Of a stretch of 64,000 nt of DNA, positions 23,753 through 36,770 are shown one piece after another. The stretch spans positions 10,376,413 through 10,440,412 of the forward strand of contig OZ038533.1 in NCBI GenBank assembly GCA_964036665.1, given 5' to 3'. The notes under the pieces are model-generated. The model worked only from the letters and a program-made list of their open reading frames with translations. It searched no databases and was not told the origin of the DNA. Source of the stretch: Gordius sp. MW1 (lineage: Eukaryota > Nematomorpha > Gordioida > Gordea > Gordiidae). Numbering within the stretch: position 1 is the stretch's first letter; each line of letters starts with the position of its first letter. The translations under genes and the position numbers were made by a program.

Positions 23753-26700
23753 GACAAAAGACAACGTTTTATTGTTGCGATTAGTTTGTTGTATCGCAAC
23801 GTGAGTGCTTAATTTTTCAAAAATGCACTATGCGATATTATTTCAAAGTAATAGTTTTCTGATTCTGATAAATTTTTACTTGAGATCATAGAAACCACGT
23901 CTGAAAACGACAACTTTCATCGGATGAATACGGTTCAAAGAAAAATATGTGAAAAATTTTGAGGTAAAAATATTTATTTTTTTCAATTTTATATGAAAGA
24001 GCATGAAAAAATATATAAAAGTAAGCCAATTTGAGAATCCTATTATCCGAGATTGACTTCTGAAAAGAGGTTTTAAGCTGCGAGAACTATCATTTTGACA
24101 AAAGACAACGTTTTATTGTTGCGACTAGTTTGTTGTATCGCAACGTGAGTGCTTAATTTTTCAAAAATGCACAATGCGATCATGATTTCAAAGTAATAGT
24201 TTTCTGATTCTGATAAATTTTTACTTGAGATCATAGAAACCACGTGTGAAAACGACAACTTTCATCGGATGAATACGGTTCAAAGAAAAATATGTGAAAA
24301 ATTTTGAGGTAAAAATATTTTTTTTTTTCAATTCTATGTGAAAGAGCATGAAAAAATATATAAAAGTAAGCCAATTTGAGAATCCTATTATCCGAGATTG
24401 ACTTCTGAAAAGGGGTTTTAAGCTGCGAGAACTATCATTTTGACAAAAGACAACGTTTTATTGTTGGAATTAGTTTGTTGTATCGCAACGTGAGTGCTTA
24501 ATTTTTGAAAATGGCTCTATGCAATCAGGATTTCAAAGTAATAGTTTTCAGATTCTGATAAATTTTTACTTGGGATCATAGAAACCACGTCTGAAAACGA
24601 CAACTTTCATCGGATGAATACGGTTCAAAGCAAAAGATGTGAAAAATTTTGAGGTAAAAATATTTATTTTTTTCAATTCTATGTAAAAGAGCATGAAAAA
24701 ATATATAAAAGTAAGCCAATTTGAGAATCCTATTATTCTCGATTGACTTCCGAAAAGAGGTTTTAAGCTGCGAGAACTATCATTTTGACAAAAGACAACG
24801 TTTTATTGTTGCGATTAGTTTGTTGTATCGCAACGTGAGTGCTTAATTTTTGAAAATGGCTCTATGCGATCATGATTTCAAAGTAATAGTTTTCAGATTC
24901 TGATAAATTTTTACTTGGGATCATAAAAACCACGTCTGAAAACGACAACTTTCATCGGATGACTACGGTTCAAAGAAAAATATGTGAAAAATTATGAGGT
25001 AAAAATATTTTTGTTTTTTTCGATTGTATGTGAAAGAGCGTAAAAAAATATATAAAAGTAAGTCAATTTGAGAATCCTATTATCCTCGATTGACTTCCGA
25101 AAAGAGGTTTTAAGATGCGAGAACTATCATTTTGACAAAAGACAACGTTTTATTGTTGCGACTAGTTTGTTGTATCGCAACGTGAGTGCTTAATTTTTCA
25201 AAAATGCACTATGCGATCATGATTTCAAAGTAATAGTTTTCTGATTCTGATAAATTTTTACTTGAGATCATAGAAACCACGTCTGAAAACGACAACTTTC
25301 ATCGGATGAATACGGTAAAAGAAATATATGTGAAAATTTTGAGGTAAAAATATTTATTTTTTTCAATTCTATGTGAAAGAGCATGAAAAAATATATAAAA
25401 GTAAGCCAATTTGAGAATCCTATTATCCTCGATTGACTTCCGAAAAGAGGTTTTAAGCTGCGAGAACTATCATTTTGACAAAAGACAACGTTTTATTGTT
25501 GCGACTAGTTTGTTGTATCGCAACGTGAGTGCTTAATTTTTCAAAAATGCACTATGCGATCATGATTTCAAAGTAATAGTTTTCTGATTCTGATAAATTT
25601 TTACTTGGGATCATAGAAACCACGTCTGAAAACGACAACTTTCATCGGATGAATACGGTTCAAAGAAAAATATGTGAAAAATTTTGAGGTAAAAATATTT
25701 ATTTTATTCAATTCTATGTGAAAGAGCATGAAAAAATATATAAAAGTAAGCCAATTTGAGAATCCTATTATCCGAGATTGACTTCTGAAAAGAGGTTTTA
25801 AGCTGCGAGAACTGTCATTTTGACAAAAGACAACGTTTTATTGTTGCGACTAGTTTGTTGTATCGCAACGTGAGTGCTTAATTTTTCAAAAATGCACTAT
25901 GCGATCATGATTTCAAAGTAATAGTTTTCTGATTCTGATAAATTTTTACTTGGGATCATAGAAACCACGTCTGAAAACGACAACATCGGATGAATACGGT
26001 TCAAAGAAAAATATGTGAAAAATTTTGAGGTAAAAATATTTATTTTTTTCAATTCTATGTAAAAGAGCGTAAAAAAATATATAAAAGTAAGCCAATTTGA
26101 GAATCCTATTATCCTCGATTGACTTCCGAAAAGAGGTTTTAAGCTGCGAGAACTATCATTTTGACAAAAGACAACGTTTTATTGTTGCGACTAGTTTGTT
26201 GTATCGCAACGTGAGTGCTTAATTTTTCAAAAATGCACAATGCGATCATGATTTCAAAGTAATAGTTTTCTGATTTTGATAAATTTTTACTTGAGATCAT
26301 AGAAACCACGTCTGAAAACGACAACTTTCATCGGATGAATACGGTTCAAAGAAAAATATGTGAAAAATTTTGAGGTAAAAATATTTTTGTTTTTTTCGAT
26401 TCTATGTGAAAGAGCATGAAAAAATATATAAAAGTAAGCCAATTTGAGAATCCTATTATCCGAGATTGACTTCTGAAAAGAGGTTTTAAGCTGCGAGAAC
26501 TATCATTTTGACAAAAGACAACGTTTTATTGTTGCGATTAGTTTGTTGTATCGCAACGTGAGTGCTTAATTTTTGAAAATGGCTCTATGCGATCATGATT
26601 TCAAAGTAATAGTTTTCAGATTCTGATAAATTTTTACTTGAGATCATAGAAACCACGTCTGAAAACGACAACTTTCATCGGATGAATACGGTTCAAAGAA

Positions 26701-27899
26701 AAATATGTGAAAAATTTTGAGGTAAAAATATTTATTTTTTTCGATTCTATGTGAAAGAGCGTAAAAAAATATATAAAAGTAAGCCAATTTGAGAATCCTA
26801 TTATCCTCGATTGACTTCCGAAAAGAGGTTTTAAGCTGCGAGAACTATCATTTTGACAAAAGACAACGTTTTATTGTTGGAATTAGTTTGTTGTATCGCA
26901 ACGTGAGTGCTTAATTTTTGAAAATGGCTCTATGCAATCAGGATTTCAAAGTAATAGTTTTCAGATTCTGATAAATTTTTACTTGTGATCATAGAAACCA
27001 CGTCTAAAAACGACAACTTTCATCGGATGAATACGGTTCAAAGCAAAAGATGTGAAAAATTTTGAGGTAAAAATATTTATTTTTTTCAATTCTATGTAAA
27101 AGAGCATTAAAAAATATATAAAAGTAAGCCAATTTGAGAATCCTATTATCCGAGATTGACTTCTGAAAAGAGGTTTTAAGCTGCGAGAACTATCATTTTG
27201 ACAAAAGACAACGTTTTATTGTTGCGACTAGTTTGTTGTATCGCAACGTGAGTGCTTAATTTTTCAAAAATGCACTATGCGATCATGATTTCAAAGTAAT
27301 AGTTTTCTGATTCTGATAAATTTTTACTTGGGATCATAGAAACCACGTCTGAAAACGACAACTTTCATCGGATGAATACGGTTCAAAGAAAAATATGTGA
27401 AAAATTTTGAGGTAAAAATATTTATTTTTTTCAATTCTATGTAAAAGAGCGTAAAAAAATATATAAAAGTAAGCCAATTTGAGCATCCTATTATCCTCGA
27501 TTGACTTCCGAAAAGATGCGAGAACTATCATTTTGACAAAAGACAACGTTTTATTGTTGCGACTAGTTTGTTGTATCGCACCGTGAGTGCTTAATTTTTC
27601 AAAAATGCACAATGCGATCATGATTTCAAAGTAATAGTTTTCTGATTCTGATAAATTTTTACTTGAGATCATAGAAACCACGTGTGAAAACGACAACTTT
27701 CATCGGATGAATACGGTTCAAAGAAAAATATGTGAAAAATTTTGAGGTAAAAATATTTATTTTTTTCAATTCTATGTGAAAGAGCATTAAAAAATATATA
27801 AAAGTAAGCCAATTTGAGAATCCTATTATCCGAGATTGACTTCTGAAAAGAGGTTTTAAGCTGCGAGAACTATCATTTTGACAAAAGACAACGTTTTAT
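23753..27899. repeat. Transitional zone with private small deletions
   Basis: Twelve monomers of class A and B show no long block copy that I could find. Private changes are 'gcgatatta' at 23834, 'tacggtaaaag' at 25312, a 4-base loss in 'caacatcgg' at 25981, 'attttattc' at 25703, and a 10-base deletion at 27519 that joins 'ccgaaaaga' to 'tgcgag'. The last class B monomer before a long gap lies near 26930. Confidence 0.75.
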
Positions 27900-30340
27900 T
27901 GTTGCGACTAGTTTGTTGTATCGCAACGTGAGTGCTTAATTTTTCAAAAATGCACTATGCGATCATGATTTCAAAGTAATAGTTTTCTGATTCTGATAAA
28001 TTTTTACTTGAGATCATAGAAACCACGTCTGAAAACGACAACTTTCATCGGATGAATACGGTTCAAAGAAAAATATGTGAAAAATTTTGAGGTAAAAATA
28101 TTTATTTTTTTCAATTCTATGTGAAAGAGCATGAAAAAATATATAAAAGTAAGCCAATTTGAGAATCCTATTATCCGCGATTGACTTCTGAAAAGAGGTT
28201 TTAAGCTGCGAGAACTATCATTTTGACAAAAGACAACGTTTTATTGTTGCGACTAGTTTGTTGTATCGCAACGTGAGTGCTTAATTTTTCAAAAATGCAC
28301 TATGCGATCATGATTTCAAAGTAATAGTTTTCTGATTCTGATAAATATTTACTTGGGATCATAGAAACCACGTCTGAAAACGACAACTTTCATCGGATGA
28401 ATACGGTTCAAAGAAAAATATGTGAAAAATTTTGAGGTATTTTTTTCGATTCTATGTGAAAGAGCGTAAAAAAATATATAAAAGTGAGCCAATTTGAGAA
28501 TCCTATTATCCTCGATTGACTTCCGAAAAGAGGTTTTAAGCTGCGAGAACTTTCATTTTGACAAAAGACAACGTTTTATTGTTGCGACTAGTTTGTTGTA
28601 TCGCAACGTGAGTGCTTAATTTTTCAAAAATGCACAATGCGATCATGATTTCAAAGTAATAGTTTTCTGATTCTGATAAATTTTTACTTGAGATCATAGA
28701 AACCACGTGTGAAAACGACAACTTTTATCGGATGAATACGGTTCAAAGAAAAATATGTGAAAAACTTTGAGGTAAAAATATTTATTTTTTTCAATTCTAT
28801 GTGAAAGAGCATTAAAAAATATATAAAAGTAAGCCAATTTGAGAATCCTATTATCCTCGATTGACTTCCGAAAAGAGGTTTTAAGCTACGAGAACTATTA
28901 TTTTGACAAAAGACAATGTTTTATTGTTGCGACTAGTTTGTTGTATCGCAACGTGAGTGCTTAATTTTTCAAAAATGCACTATGCGATCATGATTTCAAA
29001 GTAATAGTTTTCTGATTCTGATAAATTTTTACTTGAGATCATAGAAACCACGTCTGAAAACGACAACTTTCATCGGATGAATACGGTTCAAAGAAAAATA
29101 TGTGAAAAATTTTGAGGTAAAAATATTTATTTTTTTCGATTTTATGTGAAAGAGCGTAAAAAAATATATAAAAGTGAGCCAATTTGAGAATCCTATTATC
29201 CTCGATTGACTTCCGAAAAGAGGTTTTAAGCTGCGAGAACTTTCATTTTGACAAAAGACAACGTTTTATTGTTGCGACTAGTTTGTTGTATCGCAACGTG
29301 AGTGCTTAATTTTTCAAAAATGCACAATGCGATCATGATTTCAAAGTAATAGTTTTCTGATTCTGATAAATTTTTACTTGAGATCATAGAAACCACGTCT
29401 GAAAACGACAACTTTCATCGGATGAATACGGTTCAAAGAAAAATATGTGAAAAATTTTGAGGTAAAAATATTTATTTTTTTCGATTTTATGTGAAAGAGC
29501 GTAAAAAAATATATAAAAGTGAGCAAATTTGAGAATCCTATTATCCTCGATTGACTTCCGAAAAGAGGTTTTAAGCTGCGAGAACTTTCATTTTGACAAA
29601 AGACAACGTTTTATTGTTGCGACTAGTTTGTTGTATCGCAACAGGAGTGCTTAATTTTTCAAAAATGCACAATGCGATCATGATTTCAAAGTAATAGTTT
29701 TCTGATTCTGATAAATTTTTACTTGAGATCATAGAAACCACGTGTGAAAACGACAACTTTCATCGGATGAATACGGTTCAAAGAAAAATATGTGAAAAAT
29801 TTTGAGGTAAAAATATTTATTTTTTTCAATTCTATGTGAAAGAGCATGAAAAAATATATAAAGGTAAGCCAATTTGAGAATCCTATTATCCGAGATTGAC
29901 TTCTGAAAAGAGGTTTTAAGCTGCGAGAACTATCATTTTGACAAAAGACAACGTTTTATTGTTGCGACTAGTTTGTTGTATCGCAACGTGAGTGCTTAAT
30001 TTTTCAAAAATGCACTATGCGATCATGATTTCAAAGTAATAGTTTTCTGATTCTGATAAATTTTTACTTGGGATCATAGAAACCACGTCTGAAAACGACA
30101 ACTTTCATCGGATGAATACGGTTCAAAGAAAAATATGTGAAAAATTTTGAGGTATTTTTTTCGATTCTATGTGAAAGAGCGTAAAAAAATATATAAAAGT
30201 GAGCCAATTTGAGAATCCTATTATCCTCGATTGACTTCCGAAAAGAGGTTTTAAGCTGCGAGAACTTTCATTTTGACAAAAGACAACGTTTTATTGTTGC
30301 GACTAGTTTGTTGTATCGCAACGTGAGTGCTTAATTTTTC
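27900..30340. repeat. 4455-bp-spaced block, copy 1
   Basis: It matches 32355-34795 at offset 4455. Shared rare variants are 'ttatccgcga' (28171 and 32626), 'gataaatatttac' (28340 and 32795), 'acaatgtttt' (28914 and 33369), 'gagcaaattt' (29521 and 33976), 'gcaacaggag' (29638 and 34093) and 'aaaggtaag' (29861 and 34316). It ends where 'gcacaatg' at 30345 meets 'gcactatg' at 34800. Confidence 0.88.
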
Positions 30341-32354
30341 AAAAATGCACAATGCGATCATGATTTCAAAGTAATAGTTTTCTGATTCTGATAAATTTTT
30401 ACTTGAGATCATAGAAACCACGTGTGAAAACGACAACTTTTATCGGATGAATACGGTTCAAAGAAAAATATGTGAAAAACTTTGAGGTAAAAATATTTAT
30501 TTTTTTCAATTCTATGTGAAAGAGCATTAAAAAATATATAAAAGTAAGCCAATTTGAGAATCCTATTATCCTCGATTGACTTCCGAAAAGAGGTTTTAAG
30601 CTACGAGAACTATTATTTTGACAAAAGACAACGTTTTATTGTTGCGACTAGTTTGTTGTATCGCAACAGGAGTGCTTAATTTTTCAAAAATGCACTATGC
30701 GATCATGATTTCAAAGTAATAGTTTTCTGATTCTGATAAATTTTTACTTGAGATCATAGAAACCACGTCTGAAAACGACAACTTTCATCGGATGAATACG
30801 GTTCAAAGAAAAATATGTGAAAAATTTTGAGGTAAAAATATTTATTTTTTTCAATTCTATGTGAAAGAGCATGAAAAAATATATAAAAGTAAGCCAATTT
30901 GAGAATCCTATTATCCGAGATTGACTTCTGAAAAGAGGTTTTAAGCTGCGAGAACTATCATTTTGACAAAAGACAACGTTTTATTGTTGCGACTAGTTTG
31001 TTGTATCGCAACGTGAGTGCTTAATTTTTCAAAAATGCACTATGCGATCATGATTTCAAAGTAATAGTTTTCTGATTCTGATAAATTTTTACTTGGGATC
31101 ATAGAAACCACGTCTGAAAACGACAACTTTCATCGGATGAATACGGTTCAAAGAAAAATATGTGAAAAATTTTGAGGTATTTTTTTCGATTCTATGTGAA
31201 AGAGCGTAAAAAAATATATAAAAGTGAGCCAATTTGAGAATCCTATTATCCTCGATTGACTTCCGAAAAGAGGTTTTAAGCTGCGAGAACTTTCATTTTG
31301 ACAAAAGACAACGTTTTATTGTTGCGACTAGTTTGTTGTATCGCAACGTGAGTGCTTAATTTTTCAAAAATGCACAATGCGATCATGATTTCAAAGTAAT
31401 AGTTTTCTGATTCTGATAAATTTTTACTTGAGATCATAGAAACCACGTGTGAAAACGACAACTTTTATCGGATGAATACGGTTCAAAGAAAAATATGTGA
31501 AAAATTTTGAGGTAAAAATATTTATTTTTTTCAATTCTATGTGAAAGAGCATGAAAAAATATATAAAAGTAAGCCAATTTGAGAATCCTATTATCCTCGA
31601 TTGACTTCCGAAAAGAGGTTTTAAGCTACGAGAACTATCATTTTGACAAAAGACAACGTTTTATTGTTGCGACTAGTTTGTTGTATCGCAACGTGAGTGC
31701 TTAATTTTTCAAAAATGCACTATGCGATCATGATTTCAAAGTAATAGTTTTCTGATTCTGATAAATTTTTACTTGAGATCATAGAAACCACGTGTGAAAA
31801 CGACAACTTTTATCGGATGAATACGGTTCAAAGAAAAATATGTGAAAAACTTTGAGGTAAAAATATTTATTTTTTTCAATTCTATGTGAAAGAGCATTAA
31901 AAAATATATAAAAGTAAGCCAATTTGAGAATCCTATTATCCTCGATTGACTTCCGAAAAGAGGTTTTAAGCTACGAGAACTATTATTTTGACAAAAGACA
32001 ATGTTTTATTGTTGCGACTAGTTTGTTGTATCGCAACGTGAGTGCTTAATTTTTCAAAAATGCACTATGCGATCATGATTTCAAAGTAATAGTTTTCTGA
32101 TTCTGATAAATTTTTACTTGAGATCATAGAAACCACGTGTGAAAACGACAACTTTTATCGGATGAATACGGTTCAAAGAAAAATATGTGAAAAACTTTGA
32201 GGTAAAAATATTTATTTTTTTCAATTCTATGTGAAAGAGCATTAAAAAATATATAAAAGTAAGCCAATTTGAGAATCCTATTATCCTCGATTGACTTCCG
32301 AAAAGAGGTTTTAAGCTACGAGAACTATCATTTTGACAAAAGACAACGTTTTAT
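30341..32354. repeat. Intervening monomers with 1025-bp and 345-bp local copies
   Basis: The stretch around 30.0-30.5 kb is repeated at +1025 (class D deletion at 30154 and 31180). From 31.6 to 32.3 kb successive monomers share 'agctacgagaac' at 31624, 31969 and 32314, consistent with single-monomer duplication. 'gcaacaggag' recurs at 30664. Confidence 0.75.
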
Positions 32355-34795
32355 TGTTGCGACTAGTTTGTTGTATCGCAACGTGAGTGCTTAATTTTTC
32401 AAAAATGCACTATGCGATCATGATTTCAAAGTAATAGTTTTCTGATTCTGATAAATTTTTACTTGAGATCATAGAAACCACGTCTGAAAACGACAACTTT
32501 CATCGGATGAATACGGTTCAAAGAAAAATATGTGAAAAATTTTGAGGTAAAAATATTTATTTTTTTCAATTCTATGTGAAAGAGCATGAAAAAATATATA
32601 AAAGTAAGCCAATTTGAGAATCCTATTATCCGCGATTGACTTCTGAAAAGAGGTTTTAAGCTGCGAGAACTATCATTTTGACAAAAGACAACGTTTTATT
32701 GTTGCGACTAGTTTGTTGTATCGCAACGTGAGTGCTTAATTTTTCAAAAATGCACTATGCGATCATGATTTCAAAGTAATAGTTTTCTGATTCTGATAAA
32801 TATTTACTTGGGATCATAGAAACCACGTCTGAAAACGACAACTTTCATCGGATGAATACGGTTCAAAGAAAAATATGTGAAAAATTTTGAGGTATTTTTT
32901 TCGATTCTATGTGAAAGAGCGTAAAAAAATATATAAAAGTGAGCCAATTTGAGAATCCTATTATCCTCGATTGACTTCCGAAAAGAGGTTTTAAGCTGCG
33001 AGAACTTTCATTTTGACAAAAGACAACGTTTTATTGTTGCGACTAGTTTGTTGTATCGCAACGTGAGTGCTTAATTTTTCAAAAATGCACAATGCGATCA
33101 TGATTTCAAAGTAATAGTTTTCTGATTCTGATAAATTTTTACTTGAGATCATAGAAACCACGTGTGAAAACGACAACTTTTATCGGATGAATACGGTTCA
33201 AAGAAAAATATGTGAAAAACTTTGAGGTAAAAATATTTATTTTTTTCAATTCTATGTGAAAGAGCATTAAAAAATATATAAAAGTAAGCCAATTTGAGAA
33301 TCCTATTATCCTCGATTGACTTCCGAAAAGAGGTTTTAAGCTACGAGAACTATTATTTTGACAAAAGACAATGTTTTATTGTTGCGACTAGTTTGTTGTA
33401 TCGCAACGTGAGTGCTTAATTTTTCAAAAATGCACTATGCGATCATGATTTCAAAGTAATAGTTTTCTGATTCTGATAAATTTTTACTTGAGATCATAGA
33501 AACCACGTCTGAAAACGACAACTTTCATCGGATGAATACGGTTCAAAGAAAAATATGTGAAAAATTTTGAGGTAAAAATATTTATTTTTTTCGATTTTAT
33601 GTGAAAGAGCGTAAAAAAATATATAAAAGTGAGCCAATTTGAGAATCCTATTATCCTCGATTGACTTCCGAAAAGAGGTTTTAAGCTGCGAGAACTTTCA
33701 TTTTGACAAAAGACAACGTTTTATTGTTGCGACTAGTTTGTTGTATCGCAACGTGAGTGCTTAATTTTTCAAAAATGCACAATGCGATCATGATTTCAAA
33801 GTAATAGTTTTCTGATTCTGATAAATTTTTACTTGAGATCATAGAAACCACGTCTGAAAACGACAACTTTCATCGGATGAATACGGTTCAAAGAAAAATA
33901 TGTGAAAAATTTTGAGGTAAAAATATTTATTTTTTTCGATTTTATGTGAAAGAGCGTAAAAAAATATATAAAAGTGAGCAAATTTGAGAATCCTATTATC
34001 CTCGATTGACTTCCGAAAAGAGGTTTTAAGCTGCGAGAACTTTCATTTTGACAAAAGACAACGTTTTATTGTTGCGACTAGTTTGTTGTATCGCAACAGG
34101 AGTGCTTAATTTTTCAAAAATGCACAATGCGATCATGATTTCAAAGTAATAGTTTTCTGATTCTGATAAATTTTTACTTGAGATCATAGAAACCACGTGT
34201 GAAAACGACAACTTTCATCGGATGAATACGGTTCAAAGAAAAATATGTGAAAAATTTTGAGGTAAAAATATTTATTTTTTTCAATTCTATGTGAAAGAGC
34301 ATGAAAAAATATATAAAGGTAAGCCAATTTGAGAATCCTATTATCCGAGATTGACTTCTGAAAAGAGGTTTTAAGCTGCGAGAACTATCATTTTGACAAA
34401 AGACAACGTTTTATTGTTGCGACTAGTTTGTTGTATCGCAACGTGAGTGCTTAATTTTTCAAAAATGCACTATGCGATCATGATTTCAAAGTAATAGTTT
34501 TCTGATTCTGATAAATTTTTACTTGGGATCATAGAAACCACGTCTGAAAACGACAACTTTCATCGGATGAATACGGTTCAAAGAAAAATATGTGAAAAAT
34601 TTTGAGGTATTTTTTTCGATTCTATGTGAAAGAGCGTAAAAAAATATATAAAAGTGAGCCAATTTGAGAATCCTATTATCCTCGATTGACTTCCGAAAAG
34701 AGGTTTTAAGCTGCGAGAACTTTCATTTTGACAAAAGACAACGTTTTATTGTTGCGACTAGTTTGTTGTATCGCAACGTGAGTGCTTAATTTTTC
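32355..34795. repeat. 4455-bp-spaced block, copy 2
   Basis: This is the partner of 27900-30340. Its part from about 32890 to 34720 is copied again at +2050 (six monomers), reaching about 36770. One difference in that second copy is 'aaaggtaag' at 34316 against 'aaaagtaag' at 36366. Confidence 0.88.
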
Positions 34796-34939
34796 AAAAA
34801 TGCACTATGCGATCATGATTTCAAAGTAATAGTTTTCTGATTCTGATAAATTTTTACTTGGGATCATAGAAACCACGTCTGAAAACGACAACTTTCATCG
34901 GATGAATACGGTTCAAAGAAAAATATGTGAAAAACTTTG

Positions 34940-36770
34940 AGGTATTTTTTTCGATTCTATGTGAAAGAGCGTAAAAAAATATATAAAAGTGAGCCAATTT
35001 GAGAATCCTATTATCCTCGATTGACTTCCGAAAAGAGGTTTTAAGCTGCGAGAACTTTCATTTTGACAAAAGACAACGTTTTATTGTTGCGACTAGTTTG
35101 TTGTATCGCAACGTGAGTGCTTAATTTTTCAAAAATGCACAATGCGATCATGATTTCAAAGTAATAGTTTTCTGATTCTGATAAATTTTTACTTGAGATC
35201 ATAGAAACCACGTGTGAAAACGACAACTTTTATCGGATGAATACGGTTCAAAGAAAAATATGTGAAAAACTTTGAGGTAAAAATATTTATTTTTTTCAAT
35301 TCTATGTGAAAGAGCATTAAAAAATATATAAAAGTAAGCCAATTTGAGAATCCTATTATCCTCGATTGACTTCCGAAAAGAGGTTTTAAGCTACGAGAAC
35401 TATTATTTTGACAAAAGACAATGTTTTATTGTTGCGACTAGTTTGTTGTATCGCAACGTGAGTGCTTAATTTTTCAAAAATGCACTATGCGATCATGATT
35501 TCAAAGTAATAGTTTTCTGATTCTGATAAATTTTTACTTGAGATCATAGAAACCACGTCTGAAAACGACAACTTTCATCGGATGAATACGGTTCAAAGAA
35601 AAATATGTGAAAAATTTTGAGGTAAAAATATTTATTTTTTTCGATTTTATGTGAAAGAGCGTAAAAAAATATATAAAAGTGAGCCAATTTGAGAATCCTA
35701 TTATCCTCGATTGACTTCCGAAAAGAGGTTTTAAGCTGCGAGAACTTTCATTTTGACAAAAGACAACGTTTTATTGTTGCGACTAGTTTGTTGTATCGCA
35801 ACGTGAGTGCTTAATTTTTCAAAAATGCACAATGCGATCATGATTTCAAAGTAATAGTTTTCTGATTCTGATAAATTTTTACTTGAGATCATAGAAACCA
35901 CGTCTGAAAACGACAACTTTCATCGGATGAATACGGTTCAAAGAAAAATATGTGAAAAATTTTGAGGTAAAAATATTTATTTTTTTCGATTTTATGTGAA
36001 AGAGCGTAAAAAAATATATAAAAGTGAGCAAATTTGAGAATCCTATTATCCTCGATTGACTTCCGAAAAGAGGTTTTAAGCTGCGAGAACTTTCATTTTG
36101 ACAAAAGACAACGTTTTATTGTTGCGACTAGTTTGTTGTATCGCAACAGGAGTGCTTAATTTTTCAAAAATGCACAATGCGATCATGATTTCAAAGTAAT
36201 AGTTTTCTGATTCTGATAAATTTTTACTTGAGATCATAGAAACCACGTGTGAAAACGACAACTTTCATCGGATGAATACGGTTCAAAGAAAAATATGTGA
36301 AAAATTTTGAGGTAAAAATATTTATTTTTTTCAATTCTATGTGAAAGAGCATGAAAAAATATATAAAAGTAAGCCAATTTGAGAATCCTATTATCCGAGA
36401 TTGACTTCTGAAAAGAGGTTTTAAGCTGCGAGAACTATCATTTTGACAAAAGACAACGTTTTATTGTTGCGACTAGTTTGTTGTATCGCAACGTGAGTGC
36501 TTAATTTTTCAAAAATGCACTATGCGATCATGATTTCAAAGTAATAGTTTTCTGATTCTGATAAATTTTTACTTGGGATCATAGAAACCACGTCTGAAAA
36601 CGACAACTTTCATCGGATGAATACGGTTCAAAGAAAAATATGTGAAAAATTTTGAGGTATTTTTTTCGATTCTATGTGAAAGAGCGTAAAAAAATATATA
36701 AAAGTGAGCCAATTTGAGAATCCTATTATCCTCGATTGACTTCCGAAAAGAGGTTTTAAGCTGCGAGAAC
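34940..36770. repeat. 2050-bp (six-monomer) repeat of 32890-34720
   Basis: Shared markers at offset 2050 include 'acaatgtttt' (33369 and 35419), 'gagcaaattt' (33976 and 36026), 'gcaacaggag' (34093 and 36143) and class D deletions (34610 and 36660). Similarity ends at 36771, where 'acttttatttt' replaces 'actttcatttt'. Confidence 0.85.
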
